NCBI GenBank assembly: GCA_019649035.1 | Contig: BMAT01010806.1 | Coordinates: 383,660 to 407,487 of the forward strand | DNA: 23,828 bases | Source: Elysia marginata | Taxonomy: Eukaryota > Mollusca > Gastropoda > Plakobranchidae | Reading direction: 5' to 3' | In this document: piece after piece, positions 1-9,405 of the stretch | How positions within the stretch are numbered: position 1 is the first letter of the stretch | Layout: each line of letters opens with the position of its first letter | Translations under genes and position numbers: made by a program | Notes under the pieces: generated by a model | Databases searched by the model: none | Told to the model about the DNA's origin: nothing | The model's input: the letters and a program-made list of their open reading frames with translations, nothing else

Positions 1-585
1 AGGCTGTGTGTACAAAGAAAACAAAATTGGACCTAACACAGATCCCTACCCGCTGGAATTAATTACCTCCCTTAAATTGAAATAATAACTAGTGTACATT
101 GGATAATGTATGGGCATCACAGCTGAACAGAACTAAAGGGCCACCTAGTTGTTTCAATTACTCTTTAGGCATATCAATGGTGGGTTATCATTTTGAAGAG
201 TCGCCACGTTGACTGATAAACAAGTTGATTGTGGTTAGTGTAAATTCACTTTAAATTCACGAAAGAAATTTGTCTTTCCTAGCAACCAAAAAGCGCTCAA
301 TGATTCGTCAAACATTCGGTAAATTTTATAAATTTGAAGGCTTTTTTTGAAACAGGTTATACAACTGGGCGATAAGCTCGGTTAAAAACAAAACCTTTCT
401 TGCATTTTGCCTCTTATTGAATTAACAGCAAGCAAATTTTATACTCCTTCAACTTCATTCGAATCTTTTGGGAAACCTCCAAACTGAAGTGGCTTTAACT
501 TTTCTTTAGCAGTATTGTTACTAGTAGACGCTGTAAATGTATAGAGACCAGGCTATAATGATGTCAATATCTAACAAAGACTTAC
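1..585 (-). other. Start of GPCR intron 3
   Basis: Minus-strand sequence after the exon 3 donor is AT-rich and shows no open frame compatible with TM4-TM7. The intron therefore extends past the window edge. Confidence 0.7.
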
Positions 586-702
586 CTGCAGAGATCGTGT
601 GCTCTGAAAGGCCAGGCGACAACCACGTATCTCTCCAGAGTGATAACAACCACCAGGTACGCGAGACAGGTCTGGAAGATGTGCGGCAGCGGGTAAAGGA
701 TG
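586..702 (-). CDS. Class A GPCR, exon 3: TM3 and ERY motif
   Basis: This 117-bp exon lies between acceptor aacctgaacag|CATCC (a long AG-free pyrimidine-rich tract precedes it) and donor TGCAG|GTAAG, in phase 2 at both ends. It encodes residues 207-244. TM3 spans about 213-237, followed by TLERYVVVAWPFRA: the ERY form of the DRY motif (E229-R230-Y231), then intracellular loop 2 with the P-x-R-A pattern common in FMRFamide-receptor-like GPCRs. The position 25 residues before R230, where class A receptors usually have the disulfide Cys (C3.25), is Tyr205 at the end of exon 2. The downstream exons with TM4-TM7 lie beyond the window edge, so the gene is partial here. Confidence 0.85.
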
Positions 703-1307
703 CTGTTCAGGTTTGGAGTTGAGATGCGGGTGCAGAATGATAAAGAAAAGATTAATAATATGCCCATTTTAGTTAACGTGCTCTACCAAAAGACAAACAT
801 CATGCTTTTAATGATTTGATCATACAGAAGATAGTGATTTTGGTCAAAGCGGAAGAATATTTTTCTTTTTTTTTTTGCTAAATGATTTTTGCGTGCATTG
901 CTCATCTCCTGTGGCATTGCAAGTCTCGAAAGCTTAATATTACATACCGAAAACACATTTAATTCTTAGCAGCTTTTTGAATACTTCAGTCATGATACTT
1001 GTTTTAAAAACATTGGTTTGTCCTGGTGATGCGATTTGAAACGAAGAGTGGTATACACCGATTTGTTCTGCTCTTAAGTCTCGATAAGACTTATGAATTA
1101 TTTTCCTCAACATTTGAAACTCATGAACTAGAATGGGTAGTTGGATTTTATAAATTAACATGTAGAGCGGATAGCTAAAGTTTGCCATTGTCTATTTAAA
1201 AAAACAACTGTTCCAATTACCATTTATGTATAAACTAATAGTGAGAGAAGCCCTAACTGTCATTATTGTGGATACTTTTAGCAACAGCCTATAGTAAGAA
1301 CAAGAGT

Positions 1308-1654
1308 TGAAAGTAGTAAACAGTTTATTTTAAAGTAAAATAATGCTCAGAATCCCATGGAGCACAAATAAATCAATTGATACAGCCTTGAAAAAAGCTA
1401 GGAAGCAAAAGACATTAGTTAAAACCTTACGAAAAGGTCAGGCTTCTTTTCTTGGCCACGTGATGAGGAGAGAAAAACTTAAACATCTCAAAACAAATGA
1501 AAGGGTCGAAGGAAAAAGAAACAGAGGAAAGCAAAGGGAGAAACATTGAATGGGCTAACACTAAGTCTTGGGAAATGACGAGTGACTGAGGCATTGGAAA
1601 CAACGAAGGATCGAGCATTATGGAGAGACTTTCACCAACGCTACGAAACACGAC
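1308..1654 (+). pseudogene. Non-LTR retrotransposon 3' end (C-terminal part of reverse transcriptase ORF)
   Basis: The frame from 1343 reads MLRIPWSTNK, then KTLRKGQASFLGHVMRRE and EGKRNRGKQRE. This matches the conserved C-terminal tail after the reverse transcriptase domain in many invertebrate LINE ORF2 proteins (typical pattern LxxxxxFLGHVMRR, GKRxRGRQR). A frameshift near 1540 moves the reading to the frame from about 1582, TEALETTKDRALWRDF, which is the expected last segment (TxDRxxWRxx). A stop lies between the two parts. The element is 5'-truncated, as is usual for LINEs, and runs directly into a (CAT)n tail. It lies antisense inside GPCR intron 2. The clade is uncertain. Confidence 0.75.
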
Positions 1655-1655
1655 A

Positions 1656-1717
<62 letters not shown>

Positions 1718-1737
1718 CCATCATCATTATTATTATT
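1655..1737 (+). repeat. (CAT)n/(TTA)n microsatellite at LINE 3' end
   Basis: About 75 bp of near-pure CAT repeats change to TTA repeats. The tract follows immediately after the last LINE codons, so it is probably the element's own microsatellite-type 3' tail. Confidence 0.9.
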
Positions 1738-1909
1738 TTTCAGCAAACTGCATTAAAAAGAGGGAAGTAGGTATTTGAAGAAATATTACTTAAATTTGCT
1801 AAAGTGTGTAGAATAGCGTGCAAAAAAGAAAATACACTTGAAAATCATGGCTTTCGCCATCCGAATTTTTGGTTTCGATGTGTGAAAATTTTGTCTGAGG
1901 ACCTAACAG

Positions 1910-2780
1910 TGTGAGACAGTCTACCAGCCGCTCTAGATCTAATTTTAAAACCTACCTCTCTCATGAACGATTACACCAAGGTGTAAAGCTAACGCCAGAA
2001 CTCAATAGGCCTACACAGTGTCAGGTTTTTATGATTTCATGAAAAAATCTTAGCACGTTGTAAAATTTAGCCTGTTAGGATTATCTAGGGCATGGCAAGT
2101 ACCTCTAAATGCGGAACGAGCAACTCTAAGGTAATTGATCTTTCCTTTTGTATACACGTAAGGCCAACTTTTGTAGCGTTAGTTGTGAGTGGAAACATTC
2201 CAACAGATTAGATTACTAGGCTTTCAAGAGCATATCAGTAAAAGGCTAGCGCACAAGCACAAAAAAAAGATCGGATCTAGAAATGGCACGTAACAGCATC
2301 AAAAGCCTTAATGGCCACTGCGATCATTTGAACTGAGGTGCTCTGTTAGGTTTTCATTTTCTAAAAAATGTAGATCTAGACTGTGCCATGTGCGGCGTGT
2401 GCCTAACTTAGATGTACAAACAGTATTCTGACAATCTAGTTTAGATGACAAGAGTCTTAATCTGGATCTGGTTTGGGAACATTTTTCAGATCTATGTACC
2501 AAGAGCATAAAAAAGATGCAGACCTAAGATAGCCGCTCCATAAAGTAATCGAGATTAACCTAGGATCTGGAGATTTTATACCCTGTTTCTCCAAAACACT
2601 GCAGTGTTCTAGTTCTAGCACGATATCACCCTAACTTGCTAAGATTTAGATCCAATCCATATTTAGATTTCACCTTGTCTCACACAGACATCACGGCGAT
2701 AGAACCAACCCGTAGTTTATCTGTTCTAGACCTAAATCTGGGATCCTGCAGGAAACCTAGAGTAAATCAAGATGTTCCTC
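1910..2780. repeat. Region enriched in AGATCTA-like motifs
   Basis: Many short copies or near copies of TCTAGATC / AGATCTAG occur here, for example near 1930, 2271, 2371, 2437, 2488, 2608, 2644 and 2726. There is no coding signal. It may be an old decayed satellite or dispersed repeat. Similar motifs recur near 7979, 11058, 18463-18505 and 22216. Confidence 0.4.
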
Positions 2781-2826
2781 CTACAGTAAAAGCTAATAAC
2801 CTAAATTCATAAAGGAAAGATCCCGA

Positions 2827-2915
2827 GGTGGAGAGAGAGAGATAGAGATAGAAAGAGGCAAATAAATATATTAAAAGACAGAGTGAAAGGGCGAAAGAAG
2901 GATCAAATTAAAGTG
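2827..2915 (+). repeat. Purine-rich (GA)/(GATA) tract
   Basis: Short GAGAGA and GATAGA runs are followed by purine-rich sequence. From here to 3220 nothing else is recognisable. Confidence 0.6.
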
Positions 2916-3220
2916 GAAGGGAAGTAGAGAGCTAACGAAACAGTATGGAGCCTTGACACCAAAGAGGAATAAAAAAACAATCTAAATATAAGTGACAAAA
3001 AACTTAGAACTATAGACGATAAGCCTACGAAAAAAAAACTAAAAAAAAACAAACAAAAAGATATAATATATGAGAAAATTAGGAAGGGAGGCAAGTTTTG
3101 ACAGATCTGTCCTTTGTCCGACTATGTCAGGTGCTAAAAAACTACTCATTACAAAGGCAATTATATATAGACAAGAGTAAGATATAAAGTATAGCTACCC
3201 AACTTATCGTAGTAATAAAT

Positions 3221-3347
3221 CTAAAGCCTTTTTCACATGACACGTATCCCCTGTGAAAGACTTCTTACTATGTGTAAGCAAACATGACCGCCGTCTAGAG
3301 TCCGTACGGAGTTTTACGGTATACATGTCATGTGAAACGGGCTTTAG
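3221..3347. mobile_element. MITE, 127 bp, with terminal inverted repeats
   Basis: The left end CTAAAGCCTTTTTCACATGA is matched in inverted orientation by the right end (TCATGTGAAACGGGCTTTAG), and the match continues inward to CGTAT/ATACA for about 27 bp with few mismatches. Taking AAGCC...GGCTT as the element leaves a TA on each side, as expected for Tc1/mariner-type target duplication. It is far too short to encode a transposase, so it is non-autonomous. Confidence 0.8.
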
Positions 3348-4356
3348 AAAGTCCAAAACATGTGGTTATCAATAATATTTGTGGACTGGATAAACCATAG
3401 CAAAAGGTCACATAAGCAATCAGGCAGAACCCTATTGAACTGTGCGCTATGTATAATTACTATATAACTGATGTAATTATATTAAAGACTATCTTTATCA
3501 TGGTCGTCTCGTGCATCCCAGTATTACTTCTCACTAAAGCTTTGAGCTTTAAACTTTTATCGGTATTAACTTTAAAGCCATTGGCTCATTTTATAACAAA
3601 AATGTTTCTATATATATCAGAACGGATTTCCTTAACCCAAGGCCAAACTGACAAAATAGTAATTTAATTGCATGTCATCAAAACTAGTAAACACAGGTAC
3701 GTATATAAGCATACTTTAACACTCATTGAAATTAGCGTAATGGGGACAAAAAAGGCAAAATTATTTATACCCATCCAGAATGCATATCCTGTCATGTTCA
3801 AAATGAAATCTGTACATATATATACCCAACAAAGTTTAATTTACTCTACGAGAATGGTGATTTGAGAAATGCCATGATTGCATTATCTATTTTTCCTTAG
3901 ACTAACTTAGCAATTTATAAAAGTCTAGTACAGAAAGAGTCTATATAATTTGAAGTTATCTGTTTTCTGTGTTTTCAGTGTTGTTGGCATATGAGAAGAA
4001 TAGTGAAATTATTTCAACTACAGTACTGAGCCTCTCCTGCTTTTTTGAGTTGAACCGTGCCAGGTTACTTTTCAGCGCTTTTTATCAAACCATACTGATT
4101 TTTTGGAGAATCTAAAGAGTTTTACTTAACTTTAAAATTACTTTCCACAATGAAAATTCTGTAAATTCTTCCTATGCCTAAATGAAAAATTAGGGTCACA
4201 TTGCACTACGAACCCCTTTTTGATGCTTTGTTTTTTTTTTACTTAATTGTGAAAGCCGCTATTGGAACTTTTTATTTTGAAAGATATACTCTAAATAGCC
4301 AATGCCTTCGATCCTTTGCAGATTGATATTGGGTTGATTAAACCTCGATATTATTT

Positions 4357-4369
4357 GGGGGGGGGGGGG
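4357..4369 (+). repeat. G13 homopolymer
   Basis: Thirteen consecutive G residues lie at the decayed 3' edge of the reverse transcriptase fragment. This is an indel-prone site. Confidence 0.9.
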
Positions 4370-5001
4370 TTGTGGAGTGGGGTATTGAACCAGCTTATTC
4401 TCTTGTTTCTTTTCTTTTTGCCTTCTTTGTTCTTGTTAGCCTTATCTTCATCTTTATTGAATTTAAAAGTTTGTTTGAATCTGCTTCTTTTCAGAGACTC
4501 TGTGTATATAGAGGATGCATGGTTAAAAATTTCTCAATTTTTCGAATATGTGTTTATTTTTTTCATGATGCTTTTTGGTAGGTTTTAGTAACAACAGAAG
4601 CGTGGTTTCTACACTTGTGGATGTAACTAACATTTTTGTTTGAATTCTTGTTCAGTTTGAACAAATCGTTCTTTAAATCAAGGGTTATATTGAGGACACT
4701 AATAATCTTCTTATTAACATCGATTATTATCTTCAGACCGTAATATTGAAATACTTTGCATATTTTGCTATTCGTGTCTTCGGCTTGCCGAGTTGTGAGG
4801 GAATAGGCTGATAGGTCGTCTATGTAAAGGCCTATATTGGCGTCTATCTCTTTCAGCAGCGACAGTAAGAACAAAGCTACAAACTCGCACGTCTCGGCCC
4901 CGTCATAACTTCCCATAGTGACGTCGAAGTTGGATGTTTTCTTACGCCAGGGTGTGTTGTTGTGGTAGAGAGCGTGTTTTATGATGAGTCGTTCTTCCTC
5001 C
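4370..5001 (-). pseudogene. Decayed reverse transcriptase, probably Penelope-like element
   Basis: Reading on the minus strand from about 5000 to 4566 gives one open frame with RT landmarks: an upstream ERLIIKHALYHNN...PWRKK segment, FDVTMGSYDGAETCE, then GLYIDD with the catalytic YxDD motif, GLKIIIDVNKKI, ITLDL, and YIHKCRNHAS. This order matches a widespread metazoan RT family that, as I recall it, carries a C-terminal GIY-YIG nuclease, so Penelope-like is my best guess. After TGA at 4563-4565 recognisable homologous sequence continues through further stops (KIEKFLTMHPLYTQSL, then a Lys/Arg-rich part) to about 4370. Both ends are missing. It is an inactive fragment in GPCR intron 2, on the gene's strand. 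Confidence 0.75.
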
Positions 5002-5072
5002 CTAATATAGATAGATAGATAAAGATAGCGACAGAGAGTAGCAGACAGAGAGATTGAGAGAGAGTGAGAGGG
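5002..5072 (+). repeat. (GATA)/(GA) microsatellite
   Basis: GATAGATAGATA is followed by imperfect GACAGAGAG and GAGAGA units. It directly abuts the 5' break of the RT fragment, suggesting the truncation point coincides with the simple repeat. Confidence 0.85.
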
Positions 5073-5415
5073 AAACAGTAAAACAGAGAGACGGAGTGGA
5101 AGGGCACCAATCGAGAAAATTTGACTACCAGTCCAGACACCAAAAATTGGACATATCTCCCTCCCCTGTGTTTAACACAACCATGTAAACACCCGACCAT
5201 TTACTCAGAAAATATTTTTGATGCCGATAATGTTTTAACTCACATCGAAAACTGGAGCTCATAGATCAAAATGATACGTGTGAACGTCTGTTCACCGTAA
5301 TTCATCAGCATATTGTTCAAGGGTAAAAATACCTGTATTTCAAAGCAAATGTCAAAAGTTAGGCTAAAAAAAGCGCTTTGTGTTTTTTTTCGTTACTAGA
5401 TTAGGTACTACCAAC

Positions 5416-5568
5416 CTGTATGTTCTTTTTAGGTTTTCAGCATAGGTAGCCGAGATAAGACCGCCCCAGCTGAGCAGCGCGATGTTCTCCAAGAACAAAT
5501 AAGACAGCAGGAATGCCGTCTCTAGGCACGCCAGAGAGATTAGCAAAAATGGCGCTGACGATTTCTTC
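5416..5568 (-). CDS. Class A GPCR, exon 2: intracellular loop 1, TM2 and extracellular loop 1
   Basis: This 153-bp exon has a strong polypyrimidine acceptor (tctctttcag|GAAG) and a donor (TACAG|GTTGGT). It starts and ends in phase 2, so it fits exactly between exons 1 and 3. It encodes residues 156-205. The KKSS start suits intracellular loop 1. TM2 spans about 160-184 and contains SLACLETAFLL, which matches the class A LAxxD signature except that the Asp is Glu (E171, position 2.50). The segment after TM2 (SWGGLISATYAENLKRTY) would be extracellular loop 1. Hydrophobicity, splice sites and phase all agree, so the exon is well supported. Its ligand is unknown. Confidence 0.8.
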
Positions 5569-5744
5569 CTGAAAGAGAAGAAAAGTGATAAAAATCAATG
5601 GCCAATATTTCAGTTTTCTTTCCTTCTTACATTGATTCCATTTTTTCTGTTATTGCTATAGATTTTTGGTATTGTAATATTTGTCGTCGCTACCATTATA
5701 ATTTGTCAACACCTTTTATTGCATTGATAAAATTAGAAATATGA

Positions 5745-5832
5745 CTCTTCTTGTTCTTGTTCATGTTCTTGCTCTTCTTCTTCTCCCTCTTCTTATTCTT
5801 GTTCTTGTTCTTCTTCCTCTTCTTCTTCTCTC
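5745..5832 (+). repeat. (CTT)/(TTG) imperfect microsatellite
   Basis: Interrupted TTCTTG and CTTCTT units in intron 1. This is the only pyrimidine-rich + strand tract among the longer simple repeats here. Confidence 0.8.
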
Positions 5833-6538
5833 TATTATTTTTGCGTGATTTAAAGGGAAGCAAATACGTGACTCTTGAGATCAATTGAAATAAATCCAAG
5901 GAATCAGTAGATGCACGAGTGAAGGAGAAACGTATAAATAGTAAAAAAAAAATGTGCCAACCACCCAAATCAAATTAAGAAAGAAAATGTAGGCACATAA
6001 CAAAATAAGGAGATCTAAACGTGTAGCCTATCGGCTCATCAGTAACGCTAGAATGAATTTTCTGTTATCGTAAGGGCAAACGATTAGACTAAAGGTTATT
6101 ATTTTGTTCCGTACATATAATAACTGTCTTTACCAAATGAAGTGCGTGATTGGCATATTCATCCTACTGATACTGTTGTTATAGATAGCATTGTTTAGTA
6201 TCGTCATTGTCATTTCTATTTTGATTTTAATGTGATTATGATTATTTTTATCACGTTATGTAATTGATATTACCCTTAGAATATGTGGTAACAATTTTAA
6301 AAATAGGACTAAAATCAGAAGAACAGCCACGGCAGAAACAGCAGAAATTATATTGTAATACAGATAGAAGAAAGAATAGCAATAGCAGTAATGATATAAG
6401 TAGCATTAGCTATAGTAGTTTAGGTAGCTACAGCGAATGTGGCATTAGAAGATCATAGACCTATTACAATATCCTCACTGTTAAGTGCGAAGAAGTTGTA
6501 GTGCAGCATAAGCAACAGTAGTAGAACCATTAGTAATA

Positions 6539-6558
6539 GCTGCAGCAGCAGCAGCAGC

Positions 6559-6605
<47 letters not shown>

Positions 6606-6629
6606 TATTATTATTATTATTATTATTAT

Positions 6630-6681
<52 letters not shown>
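6539..6681 (+). repeat. Compound trinucleotide microsatellite (GCA)n(TTA)n(AGT)n
   Basis: Three adjacent triplet tracts: GCA from 6539 to 6560, TTA/TAT from 6561 to 6630 with one interruption, and AGT from 6631 to 6681. It ends 79 bp from exon 1 of the GPCR, within intron 1. Confidence 0.95.
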
Positions 6682-6682
<1 letters not shown>

Positions 6683-6760
6683 ATAGAAGTAGTAAATTTT
6701 CATTTTTTTATATTTTGTGAGATCATGTATTTATAAAATTTGTCATTAAAAGGATCTTAC

Positions 6761-7224
6761 CGAAAGTTACACAGCACAATGATAGCTATGATATTACAAA
6801 CAACTCCGGCGCAACAAATGCCTGCCCCGCCTCCTGCGAATAGACCCACTCGCCAGTACCATACATCGGGTTTCCCAGCAGCAACAGTAGGGGCTGAGGT
6901 AGAAAGCTGGTTGGTCTGATTGCTAGTGCTGGCGCCATTGGAGTTGTGGAGGTCTATTGGGTCCAGATCTTTGCCTAGAGAATCTAGCTCTGGATAGTCA
7001 AAGATGTTGAGGTGTCCAAGTTCCCAGGATGTAGCAGTCTGGTCTTCTCCAGGAGATGCGGTAGTCATTCTGATATCCAGAGGTTTAGGTCTTTCTATGC
7101 TTATATCGATTCCTTCGCACGGAAAAACTTCTGCGTTTTCCAATGCGCAGTTAAATGCAATTTGTCTGGCTTGCGGTAGCTTTTTGCTCTTGCTTTTATC
7201 GGAAATAGGCCTTAAGTCCCTCAT
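6761..7224 (-). CDS. Class A GPCR (neuropeptide-receptor-like), exon 1: N-terminus and TM1
   Basis: This is the first coding exon of a rhodopsin-class receptor expected in the plasma membrane. It encodes residues 1-155: a long extracellular N-terminus (about 1-120) with one N-glycosylation sequon (NQT at 102-104), then TM1 at about 125-152 containing the class A pattern GVVCN, where N144 corresponds to N1.50. No signal peptide is visible, as is usual in class A. The start was chosen because an in-frame TGA lies directly before this ATG. M53 has a better Kozak context (A at -3) and is an alternative start. The exon ends at 6761 in a consensus donor (TTTCG|GTAAG) in phase 2, which joins exon 2 to complete an Arg codon. 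The family is inferred from the joined TM1-TM3. The exact subfamily is uncertain; FMRFamide-receptor-like is the best guess. Confidence 0.8.
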
Positions 7225-7227
7225 TCA

Positions 7228-7236
7228 CTACAACAT
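7228..7236 (-). promoter_or_regulatory. Minimal upstream ORF before the GPCR start codon
   Basis: On the minus strand, ATG TTG TAG is followed at once by TGA and then the presumed receptor ATG, all in one frame. If the transcript starts upstream of 7236 and no splice acceptor removes this stretch (a ctttag acceptor-like site lies just upstream), ribosomes would meet this two-codon ORF first. It could dampen or regulate translation. This is seen in sequence only; the transcript start is unknown. Confidence 0.3.
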
Positions 7237-7425
7237 GTTTCTAAAGCTTTACAGGAAGGAGAGATCGCATCTTGATGACGAGAAGATAAATATTTCAAGG
7301 AACTGAAAGTAAAAAAACCCAAAAAATTTCCGACATGCATCAAGTCCACCCTCTGAAGTGAAATGTGAGAAGCAGATATGAAAGCACACAGCTCTGGCAT
7401 ATTAAATAAATATTTCATTGTATTT

Positions 7426-7535
7426 TTAGAACGAGATTAGGGCGCAAATTGTTTTTCGTTTTGGAAAATTTCCTCTTTGAAGCCCATTGGTTGCAGATAA
7501 AAACGATAACTTTGCACTCTAATCTCATTGCCAAT
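7426..7535. mobile_element. MITE-like inverted-repeat element, copy A
   Basis: The left end AACGAGATTAGGGCGCAAAT matches, in inverted orientation, the right end with TTTGCACTCTAATCTCATTG. The reverse complement of this block aligns along most of its length with the element at 14933-15044, including TTATCGTT and GCAA(C/G)CAATGG, so both belong to one family. It lies about 200 bp upstream of the GPCR start. No transposase is present. Confidence 0.6.
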
Positions 7536-7645
7536 AGCGGCGGTCCTATCTTACCTGATGCGAGAGAATGTGTATAGTGTGGACTATTTCTCAAGTACTA
7601 AACGAATAGTCTCCAAGGCAGGACTGTGATCCCCGACCTCCTGGC

Positions 7646-7747
7646 CCTAAAGCCAAGTCTTGGATGTATCTCCTATCTATCAAGGAATCTACTATCCTAA
7701 ATTCTAGTCTTGGATGTATCTCCTATCTATCTCAAGGAATCTACTAT
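7646..7747 (+). repeat. Tandem duplication, 50-bp unit, two copies
   Basis: AGTCTTGGATGTATCTCC occurs at 7656 and again at 7706. Both copies continue through CTATCTAT and CAAGGAATCTACTAT, differing by a 2-base CT insertion in the second. CCTAAA precedes both, giving a unit near 50 bp. It is non-coding. Confidence 0.9.
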
Positions 7748-9138
7748 TATATCCATACATGTATCAATCTTGAATATTTCCAACCAAATCCCTCCTTGTA
7801 TCGCTCTATCTCTGTCGTCACTGATTAATCATTCCCCTCTATCACCCTTCTCTCCTTCTCTCTTTCAAGCTCCTCTCTATCTCTTTAAACAATGATTCTG
7901 TCGTTGATAGTGTGCTTTTTTCTTTTAATTTCAAGTTCGCCCATTACCCGTCCATACTATTGTCTGTATGCCTTAAATTTAGATCTACTTAGTTTTAGTT
8001 TTCTTTCTTTTTTTTAAAACTGTAAATACCAAGTAAAGCTATGTTAATCTGATAAATCTTAAGGCATTTGGCCAGATACGATTATTCCACAGTGAAGTTC
8101 CAGTTTTGAACAAGACAAATTTGTAGGGAAAATTTAGATGCAGCTGAAATGGGCCTACCTACATGGGACTACCTCTACTAAAGTAAACACATAAGCTTCA
8201 TCTTTCACTAAACTTTATAAGTTAATGCACGAACTTGTAGCTAGTTAGTATTACGGCGAGCTAAGTGGTAGATGTAGAATAAGAAAGCTTTTTTCTAATT
8301 AATTCGTTAACAAAACAACCTATAGTTTAGAAAAAATTAACAAATTTTTTTGACTATTTAAAGTTGATGGCTAAAAAAAGTTTTAAATTTTGAAAAAAAG
8401 TAAATTTAAAATATTGCTACTTGAATTCATTACAACAGCACCGATGCAAAACTGCTCTATTTTACGGAAATCCAACTATCTTTGCCAAGCACGTTAAAAA
8501 ACCTCAAGATTCAGAGAGGTTTCACAAAATGTTTTTTTAAACTTTCAATCAATTCCTATGAATAACGTGTTATTTATTATGATACGATTTAAAATGACCA
8601 AAACAATTTTTTTTTCGTTAAAAAAGCAGTTCTAAAATAGATACACAGCACGCGCAAAAGGTTTAGATCCAATGCCTACACGATTCCCTATTGTTTATAT
8701 GGAGGCAGTCCGAACGAAGAACCGACACTGCTCGCACGCCAACAAAAACAATAATGTGCTTATGGTCCAGTACAAGCATTTTGCTGGCTTTATTCCTAAA
8801 CCTTCAGATGTCAGTCAATTTTTTCCTTTGAGAGTGTAATTTATCCGTGTGAATAGTGAAAGCTTACTAAGGTCTTACCAGCAGAGTGGATTTTTTAACT
8901 TCTCATATAAACTTCTGAAAATCCCTAATTCCAGACCTCTTTTACATCTGTATTATAAAATCGTATTTCATATTATAAATTATAACAATGGACTTTGATG
9001 ACACTGGATGCGCTCTTTCCGCTAATCTCTCAGTCTCAGATTAATGACTGTTTGAGTAGCGCTAATTGTCTGCTAAAGGTTAGACCATTATAGTTACAGA
9101 TCTGCTACTGAGGAGATCTGTTATCGAAATGAGAGCGC
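7748..9138. other. No recognisable feature
   Basis: AT-rich sequence with long A/T runs around 8280-8640. A TATA-like CATATAAAC occurs on the minus strand near 8695-8703, but nothing ties it to a gene. Confidence 0.5.
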
Positions 9139-9261
9139 TCACGTAGAAGTGCACCAGCAGGCCGCGTGGCGGGGGAAGCGGGTGTAAAGAGGTTGTGAGG
9201 TTGCGATTGGCAGAAAATAACAGAAAAGAAGGATGGACGGTAGTGAGAACGGGAAGGCCAT
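9139..9261 (-). CDS. Candidate short secreted peptide or first coding exon
   Basis: A 40-codon ATG-initiated ORF lies in a locally GC-rich patch. The first 22 residues (MAFPFSLPSILLFCYF, then LPIATS) look like a signal peptide with small residues at -3 and -1 (A-T-S), predicting cleavage before Gln-Pro. The remaining 18 residues contain a CWC motif. Just before the stop a possible donor occurs (TTCTAC|GTGAGC, exon end 9143), so this could instead be exon 1 of a longer gene whose next exon I could not find. An ORF this short can arise by chance, and the Kozak context is weak at -3. I do not recognise the product. Confidence 0.2.
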   Translation of the reverse strand: MAFPFSLPSILLFCYFLPIATSQPLYTRFPRHAACWCTST

Positions 9262-9377
9262 AAAGATAAATTTTATGTACGGTGGGCGCTAGATGTGAAA
9301 AGTTGATTACTCACTTTGAGAACGAGGTTGTCGACTGGTTATTTATTTTCAGAAGAAGGAACAAGAGGAGGTAGGAC

Positions 9378-9405
9378 AGATAGATAGATAGATAGATAGA
9401 TAGAT

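Larger units (their letters stand above)
703..5415 (-). other. GPCR intron 2, transposon-rich
   Basis: This 4.7-kb intron separates the TM2 and TM3 exons. It contains a LINE 3' end on the opposite strand, a MITE, a decayed reverse transcriptase on the same strand, and several simple repeats, each listed separately. The stretches 703-1300 and 3348-4350 are AT-rich with nothing recognisable. An 82-codon ATG-initiated ORF on the minus strand at 940-1188 resembles nothing I know and is probably chance. Confidence 0.75.
5569..6760 (-). other. GPCR intron 1
   Basis: This 1192-bp intron sits between the TM1 and TM2 exons and starts GTAAG and ends CAG on the minus strand. It is AT-rich and carries a CTT-rich tract (5745-5832) and a large compound trinucleotide microsatellite (6539-6681). 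No additional coding exon was recognised. Confidence 0.75.

Noticed and set aside
940..1188. 82-codon ATG ORF on the minus strand in GPCR intron 2
   Set aside because: It has a true ATG and varied composition, but it matches no family I recognise and lies within the intron of a well-supported gene. Probably chance or a very old element.
2903..3094. Hydrophobic minus-strand ORF, 63 codons
   Set aside because: Low-complexity purine-rich DNA on the opposite strand gives Phe/Leu/Ser codons. No family resemblance.
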